Positions 31,732 through 44,724 are shown, counted from the stretch's first letter. The stretch: 64,000 nucleotides of DNA from Branchiostoma belcheri (GCF_001625305.1 NW_017803713.1:261949-325948); one strand, 5' to 3'. Notes: generated by a model not told the origin, from the letters alone. Numbers and translations: made by a program.

Positions 31732-31751
31732 NNNNNNNNNNNNNNNNNNNN
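31732..31751. other. Assembly gap (20 N)
   Basis: Run of N followed by a single N at 31761 in a G-rich run. True length unknown. It lies about 220 bp upstream of the CCDC3-like start. Confidence 0.99.
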
Positions 31752-31769
31752 GTAGGTGGGNGGGGGGGG

Positions 31770-33775
31770 GGGGATGTATTGAAATTCTGTATTTTTAAAC
31801 CTTCAATGGTGGATGTATTTTCCTGCCTTTTCAGCCATGCGCGCTTTACCCCAATTTAGTGGTGTTGTGCAGTACCCAAACAAGAACAAGAACAGAGGCA
31901 AATCTGACACAACATTGGTACATAGGAAATGCTCGAGACCTTTGGTAGGAAATGCTACGAGAACAAGGTCCTAGCCCTCCACAGAGCCCTCTACATGTGA
32001 CAGAATATCCCTGAAGTTCGTCCAAGGAGCGCTATAGCGAATGACCATCTTCGAGTGACCGCGAGAGTCTTGTGCCCATCGCAGCATGGAATGCTCTGTT
32101 TGCAATGATTTGCCAAGGGTTCTGGGAACGGGTGGGGCTGTTCTATGGTATTCATGTACGTGTCTAGCGTGAATGCTGAAGCCACAAGCGGACGCGAGGG
32201 CTATCTGAGTCACGTTTGACTACGAAGCCTTCAGGGTTTAGGCGTAACGAAGAATTATTCATTAACGCTTAACGCTAAATTTAGGATGACAAAAAACGCT
32301 CTACGTAGAAATAAAACGACCAAAAACGCTTCACGATGAATATACTAATAACGCTTAACGTTGAATTAGAGCGAGCCAGCAACGATTAACGATGAATTAA
32401 AATAGCCCATAAAAAGGCATGCAGGCCCTCAGGGTCTGCAGGGGAGGTCCTGGCAATGGTTAACGGTAAATTCAGCAGGTCGGCAACGGTTAACGGTAAA
32501 TTCAGGATGGTCGGCAACGGTTAACGGTAAATTGACAGGCATTTTTCTTCGAGCTTCACTAGATTTGGTATCTGAATTTGTGAGAAAACGTGATCGCTGA
32601 CAAAAATTTATATGTATTGAAGCAGGCATTAAAGGTACTTCACACTAGTGCTCCCTGTGTTCCCAGCCGTCGCAAACAGCAACAAGAGAGACGGCTTTTT
32701 GATCGAGCTTGAGACTCCTCATTATATTTCTGAAACGAATCATATCTAATTCGAAATGATAAATTATTAATCGTGATGCACTCTATGATATTACTATTGT
32801 CGCCGACGTTACCTTAAAACGTGACATTAAAGGCATCAAATTCGATTTCAGGGCGGCAAATAAAAAGAAAAAAACTCAGGATGAGGACACCTGTCTGATA
32901 TTGACATTTATTGTCATTTTTGAGCACATTTTCGTCATCATTTCAAATTCTAAGCATTTGAAATAGCCCAAAAACAAGCTACGTGAGGCGCCTCTTATTT
33001 AGGGGTAACGCCCATGAATACAATGGAGCTGTCACCAACAGCGACAGCCTACGGTACAAAACAAGCACATCGCATCTTTACCCCAGAGATATCAATGTAC
33101 TTTGGGATAGGATTCAACTCACTACATAAAAAGAGTTACCAGAAAATTGGCTTTGAAAATCCAGTTTTGACACCCAGAAATACCTTTTAGTTGTGGTCCA
33201 CTGTTCTTTTTGCCTGTCGAAAAGAGCTAGCTAGTGCCTGTGCAGTGAATCTGTAAATTTTGTACATGGCGTCTGTAGTACCTATCAAGACCAGTGGAAT
33301 ACTAAGTAGTAGCTTTTAAGTCAGTTAAAACTGAATTGCGATCACTTTCATTTTCTAACTTTATCAAGCAGTACCGTTCGAATTGTCAAATGACGCTCTA
33401 CGCAAAAAATTACGCTCTACGTAGAAATAAAATAGCCCATAACGCTTAACGAAAAAAGGCATGCAGGTCCCCCATTTAAAAACATATACGTCTGACTTAC
33501 AGTTAGATGTGCAAGAGTAAGTAGTCACAGACACTGGCAGTTTTGTGGCTTGAAAGAGGTTACCGCATCCACCGTGACTGACCTAACGTTTAGAACCGTC
33601 CCTTTATATACTCCTGGTGACTTCCGGCGTCACGTGAACACCGTAAGCGGCCGTACCAAGGTGTGCTGGGGAGTGGGCGACAACAACAACGCCCATGGTG
33701 ATGACGTCACGACGATATTAAAAGTTGCTCAGCTCAGCATGGGGTAACAAGAATTCGGAGATCTCATACCTCTCT
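31770..33775. repeat. Unclassified repeat region with aacgcttaacg / ggttaacggtaaattca units
   Basis: 32235-32400 has aacgcttaacgct-type units at 40-55 bp spacing; 32450-32535 has three copies of caacggttaacggtaaatt. Similar motifs (tacgctctacgtagaaataa, ggcatgcagg) return at 33390-33470, suggesting the two ends of one decayed element. No protein seen. Confidence 0.45.
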
Positions 33776-33778
33776 TTT

Positions 33779-33852
33779 TACCTCCATGATGAAATATATG
33801 AGTTTTTACCTCCATGAAAAATGGAGGTATTGTTTTTGGCGCGCCTCTCTCT

Positions 33853-33895
<43 letters not shown>

Positions 33896-34075
33896 TGTTT
33901 CCGCACATTTGTGTTCAGCATAACTTCAGAACGCCTGTATGGATTGTAATGATATTTGGTATGCTGGTAGGTCTTAGGAAGCCAAAGGTCAAGTTTAAAT
34001 ATGGGCCTCCTGGTGGCTGACATTGGTACTGTAGCAGAATTTCCGGTTTATGTATCTTTTGTATCAGGGAAAACA
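33779..34075 (+). mobile_element. acctccatgaaa-family copies with (GT)n
   Basis: An end piece (acctccatgatgaaatatat, 33780) abuts a start hairpin (acctccatgaaaaatggagg, 33808), then a (GT)n run at 33856-33898 and the usual body (gatggattgtaatgat-like, ggcctcctggtggctgacat). Confidence 0.7.
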
Positions 34076-34230
34076 GATGTGCGGGATGGAGGCAGCGGCG
34101 CCTGCCCGGTTTGATTAATGAGGTTCTCCCTCAGGAATAGACCGGATGTTGACTATATCTATTACAGCCTATATAGCTATTTCAGGCCAAAGGTGCTACT
34201 GTGTGTTTGAAAACAAAAACCTGTATTATT

Positions 34231-34350
34231 ACCTCCATGAAAAATGGAGGTATGGTTGTTGGCGTGTCTGTGTGTCTGTGCGTGTGTGTCTGTGCGTGTG
34301 TATCTGTGTGTGTGTGTTTGTGTTTGTGTTTCCGCACATTTGTAGTCTTG
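34231..34350 (+). mobile_element. Short acctccatgaaa-family copy
   Basis: Start hairpin, ggcgtgtctg, a GT-rich run and tttccgcacatttgtagtc, then the family similarity stops. Confidence 0.6.
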
Positions 34351-34455
34351 CGGCATTTGGAAGACAAGTGAACATAAACATCATCAAACATAAATTACTC
34401 CAATCAGGACCTCGTTTGCATAATTCATCAGGAAACGAGCTAGTAAATTGACTTT

Positions 34456-35175
34456 CCTGCGTGTGGGAGGTGTTCAGCACCAAGGACAGGTTTGCCTGTC
34501 TGTGGAAGGTGTTCAACACCAATAACAGGTGTGTTTGCCTATGTGTGGATGGTGTTCAACACCAATAACAGGTGTGTTTGCCTGTGTGTGGAAGGTGTTC
34601 AGCACCAAGGACAGGTTTGCTTGTGAATATGTGTGGAAGGTGTTCAGCACCAAGGTCGAGTTTGTTTGTGGGTGGATGGTGTTCAGCACCAAGGACAGGT
34701 TTGTTTGTGGGTGGATGGTGTTCAGCACCAATAACAGGTGTGTTTGCCTGTGTGTGGAAGGTGTTCAGCACCAAGGACAGGTTTGCTTGTGAATATGTGT
34801 GGAAGGTGTTCAGCACCAAGGTCGAGTTTGTTTGTGGGTGGATGGTGTTCAGCACCAATAACAGGTGTGTTTGCCTGTGTGTGGAAGGTGTTCAGCACCA
34901 AGGACAGGTTTGTTTGTGGGTGGATGGTGTTCAGCACCAATAACATGTGTGTTTGCCTGTGTGTGGATGGTGTTCAGCACCAAGGACAGGTTTGTTTGTG
35001 GGTGGATGGTGTTCAGCACCAATAACAGGTGTGTTTGCCTGTGTGTGGATGGTGTTCAGCACCAAGAACAGGTGTGTTTGCCTGTGTGTGGAAGGTGTTC
35101 AGCACCAAGAACAGGTTTGTGGGTGGATGGTGTTCAGCACCAAGGAAAGGTTTGCCTGTGTGTGGAAGGTGTTTA
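34456..35175. repeat. Minisatellite, quasi-palindromic ggtgttcagcacc core
   Basis: About 17 units of 38-46 bp, each with ggtgttcagcaccaa, and a higher-order period near 166 bp (34572 and 34738 start the same multi-unit block). Open frames on both strands are a by-product of the repeats. A lone core (tttcagcaccaaggacaggg) lies at 47195. Confidence 0.9.
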
Positions 35176-35439
35176 TTCTACCACGGAATAAACCGCGAAA
35201 ATAAATTAATTGGGCAATAGTGTTATGTTTCATACTGTGACCACATAACAGCTTATTCTTGAAATTGTTTATTTGTGATGATAGAAATACTAATTTAAAG
35301 GTGCCCTGTAGCTGCATTATTACCCTTTTTTACCGAGATTGACATCAACGTTAGTATCCTTCGTATTTAGATAATCTAATCGTCCTTCTTCGACACATAT
35401 AAGTGCCTGGCACCGAAACGGCGCCATCATTGGTCGTCA

Positions 35440-38400
35440 TAATTAGATTATCAACTTGACCTTAATTATGCACAGCCGTTCTGCACACCTGTGTAAAAAC
35501 ATGTTTGGTACGTTCCGTTCAAAATGGCGATTTCGTACGACGGGAATACTCTGGGCTGATTTTTTCACAACTTTCTGGGTACTCACGTTTTCGTCGATAG
35601 AATGTCTTAGTAAGTGTGCAGCAAAATGTCTGGGAGTTTGTGCTGTGGATTTGTGCCGTTTTGGTGATGTTTTGAGGAGAAAATGCGGATTTCCTGACCT
35701 GGCGAATTTTGGAGAAGACAAAAATGGCGAGACAGTTGGGAAGCGTAACGTTAGCGTGGTATGGAGACGACTTATTGATGCAGGTAAACCAGTACATTGT
35801 TTGGCTGACATTATTCCTTAGCAACTAGTACGAACATGTCAACATATTCCGTAAGAAATGAACTATTTCTGTATTAGGTAGCGACCTTTCCTAATTGTAG
35901 ATAGGCTTAGAAAAGTCCATTTCGAAGTTGCCGCGTTTTCAACAACATTTTCAATGTGTGGTGCGCTTGTAGAGTGTTAAATGTATGATTGTGCATGTCT
36001 TTTTAGTCAGTTGTTTAGCGTTTTGAGGTTATATTTGTCGAAAGAAATTCTGCATTGACCAAACCATTTCTGTCTTTATCTCCACGTGGTTCAAAACACC
36101 TGTTGGAATGTGGCCGTGTACATAATTAACGTTAGTTATTTTTCCCGCCAAAACTTTGCGTATATAAGATGGGGGCCTTGCAAAGCTTCAGGGCGCCGAA
36201 ATGAATACGATACAAAACGGTTGAAAACTAGTTAAGTTGAGTTGACCGTACTTTGAAATTCGTTCTTCATTATCATTTGCAATGTATCATTTATAATTTA
36301 AAAGCTTGTTCGTTTCCTTTTCAAAATAGTTATGACCAAGCCCAAGTATTTATTGCGCAAACACTACAGATGACTGTGCTTGAAGGTAGCAGTTTCTGTT
36401 TTCAAAATATTTTGCGCCACGTTTTTCATATTCCACATAAAGTTTTAGTTGAAGTGGGTTGATTTATTTTATTGTTTTTTCTATCCCCGTTTTTATGGTC
36501 ATCATGTAGAGTTTTCGTCGATGTGTTTCGTATGTGGTTGTTTTAAAGTAAAGATTTTAATTTGAGACAAGTGTCCAACTTATAATGTATGTATTGTTAG
36601 ATGATGGCTGATGCAGTAGTGAGAACTTCTGTCTGAACCTGACCAGATGATTTGAAGACTGAAGAGGAATATCAGGTAAGAAAAATCCCAATTATGCATT
36701 TTACCTACCATTTACTTGGTATTATTTGAGACAAGTGTGTAACTTCTAATGTCTGTATAGTTAGGTGGCTGCTGACTGATGCTGTATTGAAGACTTCTGT
36801 CTGAACCTGACAAGACAGATAGGACCTGACCAGATGATTTGAAGATTCAAGAGGAATATCAGGTGAGAAAAATCCCAATTCTGCATTTTACCTACAACTA
36901 TTTGGTCTTATCTCTGTATACAAGGCAGACCAAAGTGAAGAGATTGTATACAGGTGAGACAATGCTTTACAACTTTATTTTTCTATGTGAACATATCTAA
37001 GCAAAGGGGTTGTATGATTGAAGGATTTTATCTATTTTATCTTTTATGGTCACTCAATGTTGCCTGGAATTTTGGGTGGAGCATCACACTAATTATTCAT
37101 CATATCATTTAGGTGTGTCCTGATGTTCCTGTCCTGACGTCCCTGTCCTGAGTGGGAGAAACATGTGATGATGGACAACTTCTGTCCACACTAGACCAAA
37201 TGATGTCTTCGCAAACCTGTTGACTTGAAGACACAGTGAAGAGTTTGTACAAGTGAAACAACGCTTTACAACTTAAAACCTTTTTCTGATATGTTACAAA
37301 CCCTGAGGCATAACACATACCCCCGGTAACCAGTAATGTGTTTAAAAACACCTTTCCATAGCCAAACACTTTCTACATCTATTAAAGCATTATGATTACT
37401 GGTATCTTTGATGCTTAGTCAGACCTAAGATGTTTTTGCATCATACTGCAGTAATTATCCTTTCATCCTTAGTTATGCATTTCTTGACGTTCCTGTCCTG
37501 ACTGGGAGAAACCTGTGATGACGGTTGCGACTTCTGTGTAAACCAGATCAGGAGTCTGTACCTGTCCATGCAGGTGAGACAAAAAACTTGAATAGTACTT
37601 AAAAACTCGAATTTTTCTTTCCTTTTGGATTGGATGTACATGTATTACGAACTGTGTGATAACATGCTGCCAGTAACAGTTACTAATTTAAAACACTTTT
37701 AAAAACCCAAAGTTTTGTACATGCATTCAAGCAACTTTTACAACTTACATGACTTATTCCTGTCCTCACATGTACTAGTATGTTAAGAACTCTGGCGTGT
37801 AAAATGCTACAAGTACATTGTAACATGTTTAAAAGAAGTTTTGTGGAGCCTAACTCCTTCAAAGTCTATTCAATCAATGGGATAGTTGAATTGCATGATG
37901 TTTTTCCATCACACTTATTATCCTTTCATATTGTTAGGTGTGTCCTGAGGGTCGGCTGTCTGTTCTGGGAGAAACCAGTTGACTTGAAGATGCAGAAGGA
38001 AATGAAGACAGCGGGCACAGTTGTGAGTATAGTTTATTTGTTCAGCAACACACCCATGCTAATACATTTCTATCCTATAATCCACTTGTCCACAGTCACT
38101 ATAGATTGAACTGCTTTTAATTACACAGTATGTCACACTTTCTTGGACTCCTTTTCACATCTTCAAACAATTAGTCCTTCAAAAGAGGTTATAGCATCTC
38201 CAGTTCCACAGTACGTCACACTTTTATGGATTCCTTTTGCAGCGCGTTGGACCTTTAAATGCAACATTCAGCTACAACTTAACTATGATGATCATCGTAA
38301 ACTTGCATGCTTTAGTAAGGCCAATTGCTGTTGTCAGGCGAATTGCTGTTGTCAGTACAGTGACTTTTGTTCCTCTGTCTTCAAGTTGTGGACCCAAGGA

Positions 38401-38468
38401 CTGGATTGCAGCTGAGGAGGAAGAACCAGACTTTGTAGGCAGGGCTGTATGAAAGAAGATGGGGAGGT
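35440..38468 (+). ncRNA. Probable noncoding multi-exon transcript with duplicated exons
   Basis: Candidate exons with AG and GT borders: up to 35783 (first exon, donor gtaaac), 36601-36675, 36765-36862, 37113-37252, 37473-37573, 37938-38022, 38243-38468. Exons 2 and 3 are copies (acttctgtctgaacctga, gaggaatatcaggt), as are 4, 5 and 6 (tgtcctga, tgggagaaac). No shared open frame crosses them. The copies include intron flanks, so whole exon-intron units were duplicated. The exons are inferred from splice signals and similarity, without transcript proof. Confidence 0.4.
36535..36910 (+). repeat. Tandem duplication of an exon-intron unit (about 185 bp)
   Basis: 36559-36720 and 36727-36905 share tttgagacaagtgt, acttctgtctgaacctga, cagatgatttgaaga, gaggaatatcaggt and aaaaatcccaatt.tgcatttta. 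Confidence 0.8.
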
Positions 38469-38584
38469 GTGAGTATGGTTTCTTTGTGAACACGAGACAA
38501 CACTCCACATGCACACACTTGCACTCACATTTCTCTTGCACTCACATTTCTCTTTTTTCATTTAACGTTTATTGTGGCCATATT

Positions 38585-39115
38585 GTATGGTTGAATGCCA
38601 CATTGCCCCTAAATTGTTGCTTCAGACCTTTACACTTAAATTCTCCCGCCGAAAAACTTTGCATCTAAGCCAGCTGCATGAATTCCACGTTGTTTTCCTC
38701 TTCATATTGTATGAATCCCAAATTGCCCCAAAAATTGTCGCTTTGGACCTTTACACTGAAATTCACTCGCCGAAAAACTTTGAGCCTTAGCCGGCCGCAT
38801 GAATTCCTTAGTCATCCCAGATTACCCCCAAAATTGACGCTTTAGACCTTTACACTTGCATGTAGATTCTCCTGCCGAAAAACTTTGTATCTGAGCTGGT
38901 CGCATGAATTCCTTAGTCATCGCTCTTTGTATTGTATGAATGCCAAATTGCCCCTAAAATTGTCGCTTTGGACCTTTATACTTAAATTCTCCCACCGAAA
39001 ATCTTTGTATTACAGCCGGCTGCATTGTCGTTGCCGCCCCAAAAATTGTCACTTTAGACCTTTCTTTACACTTAAATTCTCCTGCCAAAAAACATTAACT
39101 GGCACCCTCACCTGG
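38585..39115 (+). repeat. About 100-bp tandem repeats
   Basis: Five to six degenerate units with ccccaaaattgtcgctttgg, acctttacacttaaattctc, ccgccgaaaaactttg and gccggc.gcatgaattcc. Inverse pieces (gtaagggtccaaagtgttgg) occur at 39855, past the hairpin at 39118. Confidence 0.75.
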
Positions 39116-39117
39116 TT

Positions 39118-39646
39118 AATTAATTGGATTAAGTTTTCCCGCCAAAAAACTTAGTATATAGAACACTCTAACCTTGAACTTGTGCCCCCCTCCCACAATT
39201 CAGAGCATGTTAGTTCTCTAGACTTCTTCGAACATGTTTAAGTCACCACACTCTGCTACACAAACACTTGGTTGATTGAGTGCAGTTTTTCCACCACTTA
39301 GACTTTAGAATAATCTCTGGCTCTCCTGGTCAGTCAATTGCACTGGTATACTGATGTGTCGAAGCATCAATGTCTCCGAAAAGACATCCCCCGGGGAGTA
39401 CACTTAGTGCATTGACCAACCAGGAGAGCAAGAGATTATTCTAAAGTCTAAGTGGTGGAAAAACTGCACTCAATCAACCAAGTGTTTGTGTAGCAGAGTG
39501 TGGTGACTACATGTTCGAAGAAGTCTAGAGAACAGTGTAACTAACATGCTCTGAGTTGTGGGAGGTGGGCAGGAGGGCACAAGTTCAATGTTAGAGTGGT
39601 CTATATACTAAGTTTTTTGGCGGGAAAACTTTAATCCAATTAATTA
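39118..39646. repeat. Long inverted repeat, arms about 230 bp, loop about 60 bp
   Basis: 39118-39344 and 39406-39646 are inverse copies, nearly identical by eye, with two short length differences. Arm landmarks: ttcccgccaaaaaacttagt, acttcttcgaacatgt, acaaacacttggttgattga. It sits inside the larger symmetric region 38585-39880. Confidence 0.9.
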
Positions 39647-39879
39647 CTAGTATCTACTTGAGGGTCCCAATTATGCTAATTTAGTGTTTTTGGCAGGCAG
39701 GATTTTGGCAGAAAAAAAAAAATTTACACAATTCATCAACCAAGTGTTCAGGTCCAATTTTGGGGAATGAAAGCCAACACTTTTAATAAATAAGTGAAGA
39801 TTTTTTGGTGGGGAAAATTGAACTCCAAACTTCCTAAGTGTAGGCAAATTCAAGTGTAAGGGTCCAAAGTGTTGGAAAA

Positions 39880-42765
39880 GTGAGTGAACTTAAACAACAG
39901 TCCTTTATATACACCAAGCAACCAAACCTAGCATCGAAGCCTGGAGGAGAAAACCTCCGGGCCAGGGTAACAAAAATACACAAAGCCCCTCTCTCCATTA
40001 GCGTAGTAGGCCCGATGACGGACAAAGTTGTTCCTCAACAAGTCTACTACGCAGAGTCGAGGCATGTGTAAGTTTGAACCCTGGGACAGAAGTTCCTCCT
40101 CCAGGCTAAGTCCAGGGACAAGAAGTGTAAGGACAGAACATAAAGACGGAAAGAGAGGAATTGTGTTTTGTCATGCAGTGATATAAACTCCCAATCAAAC
40201 TCTGTTATCACTTAATATACTGGTAACAATTCAAACCTCCTGCTCCAAAACCAAAGCCTACTCTCAAGCTCATCAAATAAAGTCTGGCAGCGCAAAACAT
40301 CACTGTCAAACTCTACTAGATCAACATGAGACGAGCCCTGAATTTTCCAACAGGAGGTTAGTATTGCTACAAGTCCATCAACAGTTAAAACAAAGTCTGG
40401 GGTCTACATGACTTGAAAGAAATCAGCGAAACAAAACTGTCATATAATTGTGAAATTCCTCAGATTATTCCCTCAAAAGTTCTTTCGCTATTATAATAAT
40501 ATTTACATCTACATTTTAACGATTATTTCTTTTAAAACTATCCTTAAATGCTACCTGAGTGTGTCGCACTGAAACCGTTTACAGTACTTTTTAAACTATA
40601 ACATGTGGTTAGAACGATTGAATTCAAAAGTTGACTGTCCACAGTACCTTTTAGCTACACAACCTAAACTTCCATGAAATGCTGGCTAGTAATCCTAATT
40701 GTGTGTCAACCTCTCACTGTATACAACTGTTTAGAAGTGTTAACAGACATCTCTCACTGTGCTTATTATCTACATCTTTATTTAATGTACTGTTTAGTTA
40801 TACTGTCTAGAAACTAAATTAGAATGCTACTGACTTCCAAAAATTGTTTTCACTTACACATTTTGTTGGCCAGCCGTCTGTATTGTATGATTTTGAAAAT
40901 AAAGATCATTTATAATCAACCTGCATTTCTCCTGCGTTCTCTTAGAGTCACTGACGAAAGGTAGTGGATGTTACGTGAAATGTCTGACCGTTTCCAAAAT
41001 CATATCAAGTTGCTTGAGTAACTGTTTTTGGCAATACTACCTGGATGTCTAAACTCTATTCCTACGAAAAGAAATTTTAACTTTATGATTTTTTGTTTCA
41101 CTGATTCCATAACTCAATTCCTCCCTTTGACACATCACACACAACTTATACCTGTAGTACATTTCACACTACAGAAAGAAAGCACAACATTGCCTTTTCC
41201 CTCTTCTGTAAAGTATTTTCCAACAATCATTATGTGGCCAAAGCATTTAATTTCAGGGAAAACAATTTGATCACAAATGCTTTTGAAAATGTATCCCATT
41301 GCTATCCAGAATGAAACAACAGATAGTATTTGAAGTGCTTTCCTTAGTAGGAAAATGTACTTGTCTAGAACTGTGTTCTACACCATAAATGCATACAAAT
41401 ATTTTTAGTCACAACCTTTAACTAGATATTATTAGTAAAGAAATGTGAATTCTGACAATCAAAAATGACAATGAATAGTAGAGAGGACCAGTTTGGATAA
41501 TCAAATGTTTGGAACTAAAATTCAGAGGATCACAAAGATGCCTCACTCCAACATAGTTCATTGTCATTTTTAGGTGTCTGCATGGGAGGTCCCTATCACG
41601 CTTCGCACTAAAAGCAGTGGCCACGATTTATATTTCTTTATTCATGCAGACTGTGAGTGGAATTGCTTATTATAACACATAGATTTACTTCGAATTATGC
41701 AAAATTCAAATGGCAAGGCACAAAAGTATGCAAAGCAGCGACCTAGCATTACGCTTCATTCATGCAGACCTAACGCTTTACCCTAAATGTTACATCAAGA
41801 CAGTCATAGCAACCTGACTTTACATTATGCAAATCTAATACAACTGTGCTTACGCATTGTGGCACGCAGACCCCTTTTCGAGAAAGAGTTCTAAAAATAA
41901 ATTAAAGCTAACTCACGGTCAAGGTCCGATGTTCTCTTGTCTCATACAGTAGATACATGAAGGTGGCAGGAGCTTCGTATAATTTCTAAGTACAGCAATA
42001 AATGATATGGAGAAAAACATGTCCTGTCAATTTAAATATGTATTCATGAAACCATCATCATCACATGCAAACATCTGTCAACGAAACTGTCATGATTTCA
42101 TTGCACACATGCTATTATATTAACTAATAGTAAGATTTCAACTGAGGAAGCAGTTGAAGTTTCCTGACTCCAATGACTTTAAGTTAAGACTTGATCCGTG
42201 ATCAACAAGTCATGAAAGGATTTGAAGATGCCCCTTCATTAGTATACAGACCTGCTAGTGGGATTAAAACCCGGGAACACAATGCCACCGACATTTGTTG
42301 TTCTCAAGTTGTGTTAAAAAAAAAAAACAACTACAATGGCCTACAATGAAACTACCACAACGTTACTTCTGAAAACAAATTTCCCTTGGTTTGGAGCTCT
42401 TCGATGTATTTCAACTCAGAATCTGAAACAACAAGCATAGAAGCTTCAGTATAAAGAGCAACAAGGCATACAAATGATCATATTCAAGTATTGTTAGAGT
42501 CATCAATTTTTCTAATTAGCAACGTTACACGTCGACATCCGGCGCGCGTGACTAATATCAAAATTCCAATATCAGATTTTAACAAAGTCAAATACTTTAG
42601 GCCAAAGGCTGCAAGCAAAAGAAGCCCTCCAACTCTCACCGCAGCTACAAAGTCAAGTTCGAGAGTCTGTTTGGGATTTACCGCTCAACAACTGGTGCGT
42701 AGAAAAGTCCTGAACTGTTCCAGGACAAAACACCGCTTCTCTGACAGTCTTTAACCTTATGGTGG
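39880..42765. other. Mostly unique AT-rich DNA; possible 3' end of a + transcript
   Basis: AATAAA at 40898-40903 could end the transcript proposed at 35440. At 41570-41775 motifs tctgcatgggaggtc, cacgcttcgcac and ttcatgcagacctaacgctt resemble the 32-33 kb repeat. No coding exon recognised. Confidence 0.35.
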
Positions 42766-43829
42766 CAAATATACAAAAGTAACGCCCTCCTTTCTCAGCA
42801 CTGGAACACCAGCTTCAGCTCTGGAATAGAGCCATTCAGCTCTGGAAACCGAGAGCTGAAAGGAGTTCAGCACTGGAATTCCAGTGCTGAAAAGTCTCAG
42901 CACTGGAAGTGGAATTAAGAAATTATGTTCCGCACTGGAAACCGAGTGCTGAGCAGAGGCCACCGTCTCTGAGGCATTCATGAGCTGTGAGTTCATGAAA
43001 AAAAAGTCAGAAGAAGGTCAGAAAAGGGTCAGAAAAAAAGTTGTTCATAATCTCTGGTACTTTGGTTGATATCATAATCTCTGATATCTCTGGTTGATAT
43101 CACTTATACTGGTGCCTATATATAATCGTGTTAATTTTTCTCTGCGAAAATGAACGAAAATAATCACAAAGGTGCCGTTTTAGTTTCTTTAGTTTCCAAA
43201 ACCACATGTAGTGAAACACAACAGCGTATTAGGTTTTCAATAACGATTAAAGAGTAAACTCAGTGGCAGGAATACAAGTGATTCGGCACAGCAAGGAGTG
43301 GCACAGATTTCCCACCTCTCAGCACTGGGACATAATTTTCCAGTGCCGGGAAAGACGTCAGCACTGGTTTGAAGAGCGTCCCAGTGCTGAAGGGACGTCA
43401 GCACTGGTTTTCCAGAGCTGAAAATTTTCCAGCACTAGTTTTCCAGTGCTGAATTCTTCTCCAGCACTGGTAAATCCAGTGTGGAGGGCGTTACTTTTGT
43501 ATACGAGCACTCGGTTCCAGTGCTGAAACCGCCGTCAGCACTGGGGACCCAGTGCTGAGCGACCTTTGAACTGGCTCTGCCGCGCGTTCAGCACTGGAGA
43601 CCGAGTGCTGAAGGGACTTGGGACTTCAGCACTGGAAACCGAGAGCTGAGACAACGTTCAGCTCTTGAACAGAGCCGTTCAGCTCTGGAAAACCAGTGCT
43701 GAATATTTATCAGGACTGGAATTCCAGTGCTGAAGGAGCTTCAGCTCTGGAATTCCAGTGCTGACGAAATTTCGACCGCTGATTCAGCACTGGAACACCA
43801 GTGCGGAGGGCGTTACTTTTGTATATTTG
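42766..43829. mobile_element. TIR element filled with cagcactgg/ccagtgctg palindromes
   Basis: Starts caaatatacaaaagtaacgc and ends with the inverse. The 11-bp sequence ccttatggtgg lies at both flanks (42755-42765, 43830-43840), a likely target duplication. A third internal TIR (ggagggcgttacttttgtat) at about 43483-43502 divides it in two. Dozens of cagcactgg and inverse ccagtgctg 9-mers fill 42795-42955 and 43315-43800. No coding capacity. Confidence 0.75.
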
Positions 43830-43840
43830 CCTTATGGTGG

Positions 43841-44724
43841 ATTCTTTGTGTCTTTTTTACAGACAAATTTAACTTCCTGAGCCCTATGTGACGTATATCA
43901 TAATCCTGGATAGTTTGATACATAAAACAACTCTGTTACCGCCCCCCTCCCCACTCGAAAATATTATCGGTCGTCTGTCCCCCTTCCTTCCAAATCTATC
44001 ACCTTATCCATGTCATCCTCTACACAAACGGTACTATCGTGTCCCCTCTGTATGCTATCGGCCTCGGAACACTTTTGTTTTACATTGAAACGCATAGAAT
44101 TTGACCAAAACACAAAGGACAACAACAAACCACGTTTCAAGCAAAGCTATTCAGGTCAGGATCATATAAAAGCGCCCCTCAGCGGAGTATTTACAAAATG
44201 CACCTCTTAAGATTGGTGTAGTTTTTCTATTTCAGGATTATTAATTTCACCATCATTGTATATTAATTGATTGACCCGTGTTCAAAGAACTGGTGGCTAC
44301 GGTGCAAAAAAATAAAAAAGATAATAAACATTTGAATAAATGAAAGTGCTTTTTTATCGACCACGCAAATGCGCCCCCATCGGTTACTTAACTAAGTGCA
44401 GCGTTAACTCGTGGGGACAATTGCCGAAACTTATTATCGAAATTCTGTCTTTTTGCTTCGTTTAACTTAAAGAAGATTTATCTATAATAGTCCGGAGAGT
44501 ATCAACGACAATTTGAAGTACAACTCACCACCAAAGCGGACGTGGCGCGTCTTCCTGGGCGGAATTTTTACCGAGCTCATTCTTCCCTTCCATGCACACT
44601 CGCCATCTTGGAAAGGTGTGTTTCACGCACATGTGTCATGTCACCTGTATATCATGAGCAAAATTTGCATTCGATAATCAAGTTGACATGAGATTTACGA
44701 CAAGCCAATAGGCATCCATCACAC
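43841..44724. other. Intergenic, nothing recognised
   Basis: Short open frames only; no repeat ends found. Confidence 0.4.

Noticed and set aside
34572-35204. Overlapping long frames on both strands with CGRCSAPRTG-like repeats
   Set aside because: Minisatellite translation. All frames lack splice context or known domains and occur on both strands.
35456-35821. 121-codon + frame
   Set aside because: Runs through a good donor at 35784 and has no recognisable domain; more likely a noncoding first exon.
38585-39150. Tandem array considered as CRISPR
   Set aside because: Eukaryotic context, degenerate 100-bp units without unique spacers.
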